The notes beneath the pieces were generated by a model, which made no database searches, had not been told where the DNA came from, and saw only the letters and a program-made list of their open reading frames with translations. This document shows positions 23,938 through 31,971 of a DNA stretch of 48,227 nucleotides, piece after piece. Source of the stretch: Ruminiclostridium papyrosolvens C7 (GTDB taxonomy: Bacteria > Bacillota > Clostridia > Acetivibrionales > DSM-1351); assembly GCF_000421965.1 (NCBI RefSeq), contig NZ_ATAY01000039.1, positions 1-48,227 of the forward strand, written 5' to 3'. Position numbers and translations under genes: made by a program. Numbering within the stretch: the stretch's first letter is position 1; every line of letters starts with the position of its first letter.

Positions 23938-23959
23938 GCCAGCGTCTTTCGGCGCTGGC
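23938..23959. terminator. Hairpin between convergent genes
   Basis: GCCAGCG and CGCTGGC form a perfect 7-bp stem around TCTTTCGG between the MYG1-type gene and the convergent small membrane gene. The tail is only weakly T-rich on either strand. The hairpin at 32546-32585 shares a TTCGGCGCTG-type core with it. Confidence 0.6.
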
Positions 23960-23981
23960 GGGATTATTAAGAAAAGCTGCT

Positions 23982-24236
23982 TCAAGATTTGTTTATCTTT
24001 ACTGCTTCAAAAACAGTTTCTTCTGAGCAAGTTGGACATTTAAGTCTTAGCTCATAGATAATGGCAGTTTTAATATTACCGGCAGTTTTTATATAATCAG
24101 AATCACAAATGCTTTTACATTTTTTGCAGCGTAAATTATATTTTTTTGTTAATGAAGTGTTCCATTTAAATATCAATAGGATGGATATTATGCCGACTAA
24201 AAGTATAATTAATCCAGATATTACTATAAAAGTCAT
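23982..24236 (-). CDS. Small membrane protein with zinc-ribbon tail
   Basis: 84 residues: one N-terminal membrane helix (about 3-25), then CKKC (37-40) and CPTC (68-71), two knuckles of a zinc ribbon facing the cytoplasm. The function is unknown. AAGGAG precedes the ATG. It resembles the protein at 16283-16585 in combining a ribbon with membrane helices. Confidence 0.6.
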   Translation of the reverse strand: MTFIVISGLIILLVGIISILLIFKWNTSLTKKYNLRCKKCKSICDSDYIKTAGNIKTAIIYELRLKCPTCSEETVFEAVKINKS

Positions 24237-24427
24237 AACGAACTCCTTTTGTTAAACTCACTTCATTAATTATTATACAATAGTTACCAAAAATTAAATA
24301 GATTGGACAGAAATAAATTATAGTATATTATTTTTTATATAACCTGAGGCTAGTTTTACCTATTGATAGTTAGTGATTTAGTTTATTTTAAGTTTGTAAT
24401 ATTGATGGAATATAAGTAATTTGAAAT

Positions 24428-24494
24428 CTGAATAGTGCTGCAGTAAATTAATATCATCCACTACCCTACATTCAGTAAAGAGGTGTGGTTTTTT
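24428..24494. repeat. Cassette module M1: right end followed by left end, with no gene between
   Basis: 24428-24445 (CTGAATAGTGCTGCAGTA) resembles the right end, and 24462-24475 (TACCCTACATTCAG) the left end, of the modules described downstream. Here the right end comes first and only 16 bases separate them, as if a gene slot were empty. The left part forms a weak terminator hairpin (CCACTACC...GGTGTGG, then T8). Confidence 0.5.
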
Positions 24495-24545
24495 TTATTG
24501 CGCATAATTAGTTGATTGCGAGGTTAAGCACAATTGGCAACAGAT

Positions 24546-24680
24546 TTACTTTTTCTTTCGAAATATAATTTTAAAAACTACATATCCTGGTGTTCCAAGA
24601 AAAAAGCAAACCATTCCAGTATTAGATTTGGCAGTTTGATAGTAGTATCCTTTATTTGTGAAGTTTATGATTATTAATAT
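24546..24680 (-). pseudogene. C-terminal remnant of a small membrane protein
   Basis: The minus strand reads INFTNKGYYYQTAKSN then TGMVCFFLGTPGYVVFKI and a basic RKKK-stop end. The pattern (hydrophobic helix with GTPGY and basic tail) looks coding but has no start codon within the open frame, so it is either the end of a truncated gene or chance. It lies antisense to the array genes. Confidence 0.3.
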
Positions 24681-24775
24681 AACGTACTATAACTATAACC
24701 ATTTTTTATCTTGCTAAAAATTTTCCCATGTCTTACTATGTTAAAAGTAAGTAATTTATATAAGGAGATGCGATT

Positions 24776-25618
24776 ATGTTCAATGAACTTAAAAAATACA
24801 CAACAAAACCCAAATTATATGCTCCAAGCACAAATAAATTTTGGGATGATGAACATATCTCCAAAGGTATGTTGGAAGCTCACCTAAATCCAAATTGGGA
24901 TGCGGCAACTCGCAAATCTGAATTTCTCGATAAATCAGTAAACTGGATTTCAAAAATTGCACCATCGCCTCAATATAAGTTTTTACTTGATTTAGGTTGT
25001 GGACCTGGATTATATGCAGAGAGGTTTAATAGTGCTGGATATTCTGTTACTGGGGTAGATTTTTCTAAACGTTCCATTGCATATGCAAAGGAACAAGCGT
25101 TACTTAATAAAAGCAATATCCAGTACCATTATAAAAACTACTTAACAATTGATTATATAGAAAAGTTCGATGTAATAATATTGATATATTGTGATTATCC
25201 AGCATTATCAAATACAGACAGGCTCATTTTATTGAGAAAAGTATATCAAGCATTAAAGCCGAACGGAAAATTTATTTTTGATGTATTTACACCTCTTATG
25301 AGAAAACATGAAAGTCGTTCATGGTATTACTGTGAAGATGGTGGATTTTTGTGCGAGAAGCCACATATTTGCTTAGAATCCGTTTATCAATATAATGATG
25401 AAGATAATACAGAATTAAGGCAGTCTATTGTGATTACCGAAGAAAATGTAAATTGCTATAATATATGGGACCATTTTTTTACTAAGGAAGTACTGCTAAC
25501 AGAAATTCAGACTGCAGGTTTCAATGCATATGAATTTTATGGCGATATTGCTGGGAAGGAATTTTCAGATACAGGAGAACTATTTGTGGTGTTTTTACAA
25601 AATAGAAGCTTCGGATAG
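24776..25618 (+). CDS. Class I SAM-dependent methyltransferase
   Basis: 280 residues. Motif I FLLDLGCGPGLYAERF (about residues 68-82), motif II VTGVDFSKRSIAYAKEQA, motif III/IV region FDVIILIYCDYPALSNTDRLILLRKVYQALKPNGKFIFDVF. The N-terminus FWDDEHISKGMLEAHLNPNWDAATR is typical of the Methyltransf_25 group in clostridia. The acceptor is unknown; a small-molecule substrate is more likely than a macromolecule given the lack of extra domains. ATAAGGAGATG precedes the ATG. It is the first intact gene of the cassette array and is followed by module M2. Confidence 0.85.
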   Translation: MFNELKKYTTKPKLYAPSTNKFWDDEHISKGMLEAHLNPNWDAATRKSEFLDKSVNWISKIAPSPQYKFLLDLGCGPGLYAERFNSAGYSVTGVDFSKRSIAYAKEQALLNKSNIQYHYKNYLTIDYIEKFDVIILIYCDYPALSNTDRLILLRKVYQALKPNGKFIFDVFTPLMRKHESRSWYYCEDGGFLCEKPHICLESVYQYNDEDNTELRQSIVITEENVNCYNIWDHFFTKEVLLTEIQTAGFNAYEFYGDIAGKEFSDTGELFVVFLQNRSFG

Positions 25619-25680
25619 TATTAATCAAAATACGAAGTTAAGTTGGTTCACTATTTTTACATACCAAGAAATCATTCTAT

Positions 25681-25788
25681 TACCGTATATTCAGTAATTG
25701 AAAATGCGGTTTTTTACTTCCTATTTTAGGGCGCAGTTTTAGTCTATCACGAACTAAATTTGAACATTGATAATTGAATAGTGCGGTA
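25681..25788. repeat. Cassette module M2
   Basis: A 108-bp element bounded by TACCGTATATTCAG and TTGAATAGTGCGGTA (inverted ends). The left part pairs with AAAATGCGG and a T6 run to act as terminator of the methyltransferase gene. The central part (TTTTAGGGCGCAGTTTTAG) is nearly identical in M5 and partly in M3. The flank CATTCTAT just upstream is also shared with M3. Confidence 0.85.
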
Positions 25789-25800
25789 AAGGAGTGAAAC

Positions 25801-25829
25801 TTGACACAGAATTCTTACAGACGTAGTAT
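25801..25829 (+). promoter_or_regulatory. Module-borne promoter for the GyrI-like gene
   Basis: TTGACA (25801-25806), a 17-base spacer and TAGTAT (25824-25829), preceded by GAGTGAAAC. The same promoter block, including ATTATTTGTAA after the -10, recurs after modules M5 and M8. Confidence 0.85.
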
Positions 25830-25915
25830 TATTTGTAATGAATTGTTTTTAAATCAGTATTGTTATTAAATTCGAATCAAACAATAGTAAAAGTAAAAAA
25901 GTAGGAGGCATTTAC

Positions 25916-26380
25916 ATGCAAAATGTAAGAATAATCAAAATACCGCAATTAAAAGTGGTAAGCTCTGGAGCAATAACTAATACGGAGGAATTTGAGGCGT
26001 TTGATAGGTGGTGGTCAGCAATAGATGTGAGTCGTTATATTACACCTCGTGACTTTATGTGGTATAACGAGAAAGAAAAATATATGGAATGGGTTTTTGC
26101 TGTTCCTGATAATTATAAAAATTTCGGTAATTATAAGTTAGTAGATTTTCCAGGCGGTCTTTATGCTGTTGCAACGTCCATAGACACTGATGAGGATTGT
26201 AATATTGCAAAAGAACAAATTCGTAAATGGGTAATTGAAAGTGGTTGTTTTGAATTATCAACAGAAGAAAATGATACAACTATACGTTATGCAATGGCTC
26301 ATGTGTTAACACCAAAAATCTTTAAAGAAAAGATGGGATATCATTTATCTGATAATTTTGTGCCAATCGTAACAATATAA
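25916..26380 (+). CDS. GyrI-like small-molecule-binding protein (cassette)
   Basis: 154 residues. It begins QNVRIIKIPQLKVVSSGAIT, continues FDRWWSAIDVSRYITPRDFMWY, then MEWVFAVPDNYKNFGNYKLVDFPGGLYAVATSID and IRKWVIESGCFEL, the beta-alpha-beta-beta plan of GyrI-like domains with the FPGGxYA strand that lines the ligand pocket. Fused versions follow MerR or AraC helix-turn-helix domains; this is stand-alone. GTAGGAGG precedes the ATG. It is a single-gene unit with its own module promoter and terminator, like the gene at 4540. The ligand is unknown. Confidence 0.8.
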   Translation: MQNVRIIKIPQLKVVSSGAITNTEEFEAFDRWWSAIDVSRYITPRDFMWYNEKEKYMEWVFAVPDNYKNFGNYKLVDFPGGLYAVATSIDTDEDCNIAKEQIRKWVIESGCFELSTEENDTTIRYAMAHVLTPKIFKEKMGYHLSDNFVPIVTI

Positions 26381-26413
26381 TTTGCAACCTTTATATATCA
26401 AGAATCATTCTAT

Positions 26414-26527
26414 TACCGCACATTCAGTTTTTTAATGATGTGCGGTTTTTTACTACCCATTTTAGGGCGCAGTTTGAATATATTGCAAACCAAGAAAGTT
26501 GAACATTGACAACTGAATAATGCGGTA
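26414..26527. repeat. Cassette module M3
   Basis: A 114-bp element with near-perfect inverted ends TACCGCACATTCAG and CTGAATAATGCGGTA. The left end pairs locally with GATGTGCGGT followed by T6, forming the terminator of the GyrI-like gene. It is preceded by ATATCAAGAATCATTCTAT, also found before M9. Confidence 0.88.
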
Positions 26528-26547
26528 TTTGTATCAATTTAAATACA

Positions 26548-26576
26548 TTGACTCCAATTAATTTCAAATATAGTAT
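26548..26576 (+). promoter_or_regulatory. Module-borne promoter for the 88-residue membrane protein gene
   Basis: TTGACT, 17 bases and TAGTAT, with spacer end TTTCAAATA and downstream GTAATG shared with the promoter after M4. Confidence 0.8.
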
Positions 26577-26658
26577 AAATGTAATGAGTTTTTGCATATA
26601 AGGCAGAATTGTTGAAAATGGTGAAATAAGTTCTGTTATATTAAATGGAGGGAACGTT

Positions 26659-26925
26659 ATGTATGATTTAGAAAGAACAAAGAAAACAATTATAATCATG
26701 TTTTGTCTTTCGGCAGTTTCATTAATATTAACTTTTATAGGGTTTGCGGGTGGTGGAGAAGAATTAATAAGGTATGGCTTTATGAATAACCCAGGGCATA
26801 CTATTCTGATGTTTGTTAGTGCTGGAGTGTTCATCATATCCATATTAACAGGATTTGGATTTAAAGCCTTATTCAAAGATATTACCGAGGAATTAAAATA
26901 TATAGATAGTAAAAAACAAAATTAG
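26659..26925 (+). CDS. Small two-helix membrane protein (cassette)
   Basis: 88 residues with two membrane helices (about 11-31 and 49-70), a glycine-rich loop FAGGGEEL and a basic/acidic cytoplasmic tail ALFKDITEELKYIDSKKQN. GGAGG lies before the ATG. The family was not recognised. It is a complete cassette gene between modules M3 and M4 with its own promoter. Confidence 0.6.
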   Translation: MYDLERTKKTIIIMFCLSAVSLILTFIGFAGGGEELIRYGFMNNPGHTILMFVSAGVFIISILTGFGFKALFKDITEELKYIDSKKQN

Positions 26926-27026
26926 CTCTGTCTACTGCTTATGGTTCACTATATTTATATTCCATGATTTAACTTACGATAATGAACTAGAAATCTTAAC
27001 AAACAACTGAATATACCATAAATCAG

Positions 27027-27138
27027 TACCGCATTATTCAGCAAATGAAAGTGCGGTGTTTTTTATTAAAATTTAGTTCGTAATATAGCGGGAATATGAA
27101 CAAAGAAATATGATCTTTGGAAACTGAATAGTGCGGTA
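27027..27138. repeat. Cassette module M4
   Basis: A 112-bp element bounded by TACCGCATTATTCAG and CTGAATAGTGCGGTA, an exact inverted match except for one base. The left part makes the terminator hairpin with AAAGTGCGGT and T6. The interior differs more from M2/M5 than they do from each other. The upstream flank GGTTCACTAT...TTTATAT is shared with M2. Confidence 0.88.
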
Positions 27139-27151
27139 CTTTAAAAATTTA

Positions 27152-27180
27152 TTGACTCGTTATCATTCCAAATATAGTAT
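27152..27180 (+). promoter_or_regulatory. Module-borne promoter in front of a broken cassette gene
   Basis: TTGACT, 17 bases, TAGTAT. The spacer ends ATTCCAAATA as in the promoter after M3, and GATGTAATG follows. Confidence 0.8.
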
Positions 27181-27259
27181 GGATGTAATGGTTTCATATA
27201 AAGCAAAGTTGGTTGTTAATGTGAAGCGAATATTATTTATACTGAGGGTGGAATAAAAG

Positions 27260-27608
27260 ATGGATGCTTATGAGCTTATGATAAAAATAAATCACTATTT
27301 AATAAAAGGTGGAAGGTTAACTGACTCACAAAAAGATAGTATGGTATTTTTGGCTTTGCCTGTCTGAACTACAATTTGAGATCGCTGAGCCTGAGATAAA
27401 AAAACATCTAGGTGAAATTATGTCCTGGCTGACAACCAAGAGTGCGGTCATGAACAGCGAACATGATAAAACGATTCACCCTGTGATTTTCTGTATGCTT
27501 CGTAACCTAATGGGCAGATATCCAGAATACGCATACATAAAAGAACGCCAACCTTACATAAGTGTCAAAGACGGAAGACTACATTTTGATATATCCCAAG
27601 CAAAATAA
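27260..27608 (+). pseudogene. Frameshifted cassette gene of unknown family
   Basis: An ATG with GAGGGTGG upstream opens MDAYELMIKINHYLIKGG then RLTDSQKDSMVFLALPV-stop (ends about 27367). In another frame LSELQFEIAEPEIKKHLGEI followed by MSWLTTKSAVMNSEHDKTIH continues to a stop at 27608. The two parts are out of frame by one base, so an indel near 27355-27365 (or a fusion of two unrelated ends) has broken the gene. No family was recognised. It keeps a complete module promoter (M4) and terminator (M5). Confidence 0.6.
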
Positions 27609-27635
27609 GCATAGTATTTAAGTTTGAAAAATCAG

Positions 27636-27743
27636 TACTGCATATTCAGTAAATGAAAATGCAGTTTTTTACTGCCCATTTTAGGGCGCAGTTTTAGTCT
27701 ATTACGACGTAAATTTGAACTTTGAAAAATGAATAGTGCGGTG
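27636..27743. repeat. Cassette module M5
   Basis: A 108-bp element, TACTGCATATTCAG to ATGAATAGTGCGGTG. Its centre, CCATTTTAGGGCGCAGTTTT and on, is almost the same as in M2. The terminator hairpin keeps base pairing by a compensatory change: ACTGCAT here pairs with ATGCAGT, where other modules have ACCGCA with TGCGGT. Confidence 0.88.
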
Positions 27744-27754
27744 ATGAGTGAAAC

Positions 27755-27783
27755 TTGACATAGCAATTTTTCGGATGTAGTAT
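27755..27783 (+). promoter_or_regulatory. Module-borne promoter for the phosphotransferase gene
   Basis: TTGACA, 17 bases, TAGTAT, with GAGTGAAAC before and ATTATTTGTAAT after, matching the promoter after M2. Confidence 0.85.
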
Positions 27784-27934
27784 TATTTGTAATCAATTGC
27801 TCTGAATCGGGATTGTTAAATATTATGATATATGACTTATCCGCAAAGGTTAGTTAATTAAAATTTAACGTCTAAGGAGATGTTATCTCTACTGGTAAAG
27901 CATTAATAAGACTAGAATAGCAGGGGTAAATAGT

Positions 27935-28744
27935 ATGATAAAAGGTGAACTAATTGGAAGTGGTGCTACCGCAGATGTTTTTGATTGGACAGAGGGCACA
28001 ATTATAAAAATATTTAACGATTATGAACCAGATATAGCTATAGAACAAGAAATCAATAATACAAAAGCCTTGCAAAACTGTTCTTTTAAATACCCAAAGT
28101 TTATTCAAAGACTTGAATATGAGGGGAAACGTGCTATTATATATGAAAAAATTGTTGGTACTTCTATTTTAAAACAGATGGAGGCAAACCCGATTTCTTA
28201 TAAAAAGTATGCTGAAAAGCTAGCCCATCTGCATTTTGAGATTCACAAAAATCATGCAAATGGAGTTAAAGAACAAAAACGATACTTTAAGGAACGTATT
28301 TCATATGCAGATGATTTAACCGATGATAAAAAAGAGAGGTTATATAAACTAATTGACAATATGCCAGACGGTGATTGCCTATGTCATAGCGATTTTCATC
28401 CAGACAACATTCTTAGCAATGAAAATGGTGACTACATTATTGATTGGGCAGATTGCTGTAATGGAAATGCATGTGCAGACGTGGCAAGAACTCTATTGAC
28501 ATTAAAAATTGCGGAACTTCCTGAGAATGTTTCCTTTATCACAAAAATTATAATTACGTTTATTAGAAATAGGTTTAGTAATATATACACTAAAGAATAT
28601 TTAAAGTTATCAGGAAAAACTATAAAACAAATTGCTGAATGGGAAGTTGCAGTAGCTGCATATCGCCTATGTGCTGCTAAGAAGACTGAAAAAAGTACTA
28701 TTTTAAAAACTATAAATAGGTATTTAGAAGAAGTTAGAACATAA
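27935..28744 (+). CDS. APH-type phosphotransferase (cassette)
   Basis: 269 residues with the aminoglycoside/choline kinase-like fold: a glycine-rich start IGSGATADVFDW, the ATP-binding lysine in IIKIF, an E-loop LEYEGKRAIIYEKIVG hinge, the catalytic Brenner motif LCHSDFHPDNIL (Asp in SDFHPDN) and the metal-binding IIDWADC. Such proteins phosphorylate aminoglycosides, macrolides, choline or other small metabolites; the ligand side (residues 200-269) does not point to a known drug class. AGGGG lies before the ATG. Promoter from M5, terminator from M6. Confidence 0.85.
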   Translation: MIKGELIGSGATADVFDWTEGTIIKIFNDYEPDIAIEQEINNTKALQNCSFKYPKFIQRLEYEGKRAIIYEKIVGTSILKQMEANPISYKKYAEKLAHLHFEIHKNHANGVKEQKRYFKERISYADDLTDDKKERLYKLIDNMPDGDCLCHSDFHPDNILSNENGDYIIDWADCCNGNACADVARTLLTLKIAELPENVSFITKIIITFIRNRFSNIYTKEYLKLSGKTIKQIAEWEVAVAAYRLCAAKKTEKSTILKTINRYLEEVRT

Positions 28745-28855
28745 TAAAATTCATAGAGAAGTTGACTAAATTATTTGATTTTCATCTTATTTTCTATGAT
28801 CCTATTGTAGTCACAGTTTAGAGATAAAACTTAAAGTAAATATCATATAAATTAC

Positions 28856-28892
28856 TACCGCACTATTTCAGAATTGAAAGTGCGGTTTTTTG
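28856..28892. repeat. Cassette half-module M6 (terminator end)
   Basis: TACCGCACTATTTCAG plus GAAAGTGCGG and T6 form the terminator of the phosphotransferase gene. No right end is found before the next gene; instead there is a small hairpin TGCGTC...GACGCA at 28891-28910, then different sequence. The module is truncated. Confidence 0.8.
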
Positions 28893-29003
28893 CGTCTAAG
28901 TTCCGACGCAAAATGAAAAAATTGCGAGCATTCCCTAGGTTTATGCTACAGTAAACACAGCATTTCAGATAGGGCCAGTAATTTTTAAGATAGTGAGGTA
29001 AAT

Positions 29004-29510
29004 ATGTACAAGATACGCTATGCCGAAGTAAATGATGCTAAAGTACTGGGGAAAATTCATTCCGAATCGTGGAAAACAGCATACAAAGGTATAGTCCCTG
29101 ATTCAGTATTGGATAACATAACTGCAGATAAAAGGGAGAGATATTTTGAAAAGGCGTTATCAGAAAACTTAGAAGAAGATACTCTTATATTTGTAAACGG
29201 TAAAGAAGTTGGATTAATGACTATTGGAAAATGTTGAGACAATGATAGAGATAATACTTTCGGGGAAATATGGGGTATATATTTGTTGCCGGAGTATTGG
29301 AATATGGGAATAGGCTCCTATTATATTAATTGGGGAATTAATGAACTGAAAAATAGAAATTATAGAAAGATTACATTATGGGTACTTGAAGATAATCTGA
29401 ATTCAAGAAAATTATATGAAAGAATGGGATTTAGACATGATGGCACAGTAAAAGAAATTGATTTTGGTAAAAAATTAAATGAACTCCGTTATGAAAAGGT
29501 TATTACATAA
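29004..29510 (+). pseudogene. GNAT N-acetyltransferase interrupted by an in-frame TGA (cassette)
   Basis: 168 codons of a typical RimI-like GNAT: MYKIRYAEVNDAKVLGKIHSESWKTAYKGIVPD at the start, TLIFVNGKEVGLMTIGKC, then an in-frame TGA at 29235-29237, then DNDRDNTFGEIWGIYLLPEYWNMGIGSYYIN (acetyl-CoA loop) and LWVLEDNLNSRKLYERMGF (closing motif), ending at 29510. Everything after the stop stays in the same frame, so a single C-to-T change (CGA Arg to TGA) explains it. The first half lacks the CoA site and should be inactive. Confidence 0.85.
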
Positions 29511-29544
29511 TATGAATAAAATATTTCTCACGGTGAGGATGTAT

Positions 29545-29594
29545 GTCTATTACGAACTTAATTAATGGTCTTTGATAATTAAATAATGAGTGGT
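29545..29594. repeat. Degenerate right half-module M7
   Basis: TCTATTACGAACTTAAT...TTTGATAATTAAATAATGAGTGGTA follows the core and right end of M2 (TCTATCACGAACTAAAT...TGATAATTGAATAGTGCGGTA) with several changes. No left end or terminator remains next to the GNAT pseudogene. Confidence 0.6.
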
Positions 29595-29676
29595 AATTAG
29601 TTGATATTTGTGGGATAAATATTTATTGTATTAAATGTATATATATGGAAGACGTGTCTAGTGAAAGGAATAATAA

Positions 29677-30033
29677 ATGATTATATTACATTGTATGAAA
29701 GAAAATAGTTGGAAAAAAGTAAAAGAAAAACAGTCATTTGGATTAGATAGTATAGAGGCGGAAGGTTTTATTCACTGTTCATCTATAGGATACTTTTGGA
29801 GAGTAGCTCCAAATTTTAAACACATTGAAGAAGATTTAGTCTTACTCTGTATAGAAACAGATAAACTCCAATCAAAAATCAGATGGGAAGATGGAGATAA
29901 CTGCGGACGATACTATCCTCATATTTACGGGCAAATAAACATTGATTCAGTAGTACATGTTCTTCCATTTTTAAAAGATATAAATGGGGATTTTATCAAA
30001 AACGAGGAGCTTCAAAAGTATAAGGATGAGTAA
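29677..30033 (+). CDS. DUF952 family protein (cassette)
   Basis: 118 residues: MIILHCMKENSWKKVKEKQSFG starts the domain, EGFIHCSSIGYFWRVAPNFK gives the conserved G-F-I-H-C-S motif, and IRWEDGDNCGRYYPHIYGQINIDSVVHVLPF is the characteristic YPHIYG segment of DUF952. The family is related in fold to ADP-ribosyl-cleaving or -transferring proteins, but no activity is established. AAAGGAA lies before the ATG. No recognisable module promoter remains upstream, only the degenerate M7. Confidence 0.85.
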   Translation: MIILHCMKENSWKKVKEKQSFGLDSIEAEGFIHCSSIGYFWRVAPNFKHIEEDLVLLCIETDKLQSKIRWEDGDNCGRYYPHIYGQINIDSVVHVLPFLKDINGDFIKNEELQKYKDE

Positions 30034-30085
30034 AGTTGTTCTTATGTAGAAAGAAATAGAGTATTGCATTCCAGAGGGTACCAAG

Positions 30086-30598
30086 ATGAGACTATTTCAT
30101 GTAAGTGAAAAAACTAACATAAAGTTTTTCGAACCGCGAACTCCAACAAGAAATGATATAGATAAAAGCGAATATTAATTTGGGCAGTAGATGAGTTATG
30201 TCTTCCAAATTTCTTAACTCCTCGAAATACCCTAGAGTTACATATCATACTAGTCAAAACACAAAAGAAGATGAAATTAGGAAATATTTCACATCCCCGG
30301 CAGCAACTTATGCGGTAGTTATAGAAAATAAGTGGCTTGAAATTGTGAGAACGACTTCTCTGTATCTATATGAGTTTGATACAAAAGAGTTTAAATTACA
30401 GGATAGCATCGCCGGGTACTATGTAGCAAAAAACAACTCAGAAGCCTATAACAATTTTCAAAACAGAAAATTTGTTTAATGAATTATTTGTATGTAGAGC
30501 TAAGAATAGTGGACAATCTTTGGAAAATTAGTGAAGAGATAAAACAAACTACATTAAATTGGTCTTTATGCAAGATGGGTTTTGCACAACCTAGATAG
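30086..30598 (+). pseudogene. DUF6886-like gene with multiple frameshifts (cassette)
   Basis: Consecutive pieces of one protein occur in different frames. They are MRLFHVSEKTNIKFFEPRTP with TRNDIDKSEY (30086-30172), WAVDELCLPNFLTPRN in a second frame, then PRVTYHTSQNTKEDEIRKYF through LYLYEFDTKEFKLQDSIAGYYV and NNFQNRKFV (to 30479), and finally ELRIVDNLWKISEEIKQTTL ending MGFAQPR-stop at 30598 in another frame. The order and motifs match DUF6886 (MRLFHVSE..., LPNFLTPRNCPRVTYH..., RMGFAQPR), recalled from memory. At least three indels make it non-functional. Confidence 0.7.
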
Positions 30599-30635
30599 CG
30601 AATATGAATAAAAGATTGAAAATGGAGTGTACTTT

Positions 30636-30836
30636 ATGAAGGTGAAAAATATAGTATTAGTGAGCGCATGTGTTGTTATTTTGTTTTCTGTCTTTTATTA
30701 TTTCTCATTTAGGGAAAAAGCAATTAATATAGAACTGAATTTGAGTAATGTATTGTTTTTACATAAAAAACAAAGGAGCGATAACATGGGAATTCTTTTC
30801 GGTACCTATATCGATTCCTATGGGGTGTTGAAATGA
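30636..30836 (+). CDS. Short protein with one membrane helix
   Basis: 66 residues from the ATG at 30636 (GGAGTG upstream). It has one N-terminal membrane helix (KVKNIVLVSACVVILFSVFY) and a short polar tail. Its stop overlaps the next start (ATGA), which suggests coupling. It could equally be the 5' part of a longer broken gene. The family was not recognised. Confidence 0.4.
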   Translation: MKVKNIVLVSACVVILFSVFYYFSFREKAINIELNLSNVLFLHKKQRSDNMGILFGTYIDSYGVLK

Positions 30837-31971
30837 AAAAAAACGATATTGATTTTAAGTCAATTTTATCAAAGGGTAATGTTGTTACAGATGTAGAAAG
30901 TGAAATGCTGTACATAACAACAACGAGAAGGTTATCTACAGATTTTGAAAAAGAAAACATGGCTTTAGATTCTTATGTTTACATTCCCGGAACTTTTAAA
31001 TTGCCTCTACGCATTGACATATCTGCCAAAATTGATTCTCAGGGATTATACTTGCTTTTAGGTAATGGACATATAAATTTTGGAACACCTTGGTCAGATA
31101 ATAGGCGGATTGACGATTTGGTTGAACCAAACTGTAAACCAAGATTTTTTCATAACATATTCCTATGAATGAATTTGTTGATATATATGTAATTTATGGT
31201 CTAACCCAAATGCAAATATTGGTAAATGGTGAAGAACGATTTTATTCAGAAAAAGAAAAATATATGAAGTCAAAACTATTGAAAGAGTTGAATAGTACAG
31301 GCTTTACGTTAAGAATATCCTGTACTAAACGTACAAATTTATTAGTTAAATCTTTAATTATTACGGAATATGATGAAGTCCCAGCAATAATACACTCGAA
31401 TGCTGATTTGCCGAAACCCTTGACAAGTAATGAGGCTGTGGTGGTAGGACAGAAACCGAAGTTTGAAAGTTGCATATCTCTACTACCAAACGAAATACGT
31501 AATGAAATAATAAAAATGGATAGCTTTTTGCGCTCATTGAGTCCATTGAAATTCAAAAGGCAAATAGAAAAGTATGGTAATAAGATTACATACCTGGCCT
31601 CAGACTATGGATTTTCATATGCTTTGTACCCAAGCAACGATGTAATGCATCATTCGCTAAGTTGGTATATAATAACAAACAGTAAACCTGAGTTCTGGCA
31701 CAGAAAAGCTGACATGATGGAAGAGACCTTAAAAAGACTTGATGAAACATCAACTGAGCTTGCGGAGCGAATGTTTTCAAACTTAACTGAATGTATAGCT
31801 TGCCGTCCATGCTCAGTTAAAACAATATACGAATTCAATGGTAAAAAGAAATTAGTCTGTCATGGAAAAATGGAATTTAAAATGTGTGTTTCAGATTTTA
31901 AGGATGTACGAACTTTTATTGATACTGTAAATGCAATTTGCCGATCTGCTTATAAAGACTGTGTTTATTGA
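30833..31971 (+). pseudogene. Clostridial protein of unknown function, split into two frames
   Basis: 30833-31168 encodes 111 residues ending FKLPLRIDISAKIDSQGLYLLLGNGHINFGTP...CKPRFFHNIFL, a beta-rich, laminin-G/galectin-like domain. 31165-31971 encodes 268 residues beginning MNEFVDIYVIYGLTQMQILVNGEERFYS, which reads as the continuation of the same beta domain, then SFLRSLSPLKFKRQIEKYGNKI, SYALYPSNDVMHHSLSWYI and a Cys-containing end (CIACRPCSVKT, LVCHGKMEFKMCVSDFKDVRTF). The two ORFs overlap by ATGA, so translational coupling is possible, but splitting a domain in mid-sheet suggests a frameshift. No enzymatic motif is seen. Confidence 0.5.

Noticed and set aside
29235..29237. TGA as a selenocysteine codon in the GNAT gene
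   Set aside because: GNAT enzymes have no catalytic Cys/Sec there, the residue is probably Arg in relatives, and no SECIS-like hairpin follows directly.
31242..31838. Several minus-strand ORFs (74-104 codons) opposite the frame-split gene
   Set aside because: They lack ribosome sites, have low-complexity or implausible composition and mirror the plus-strand coding sequence.
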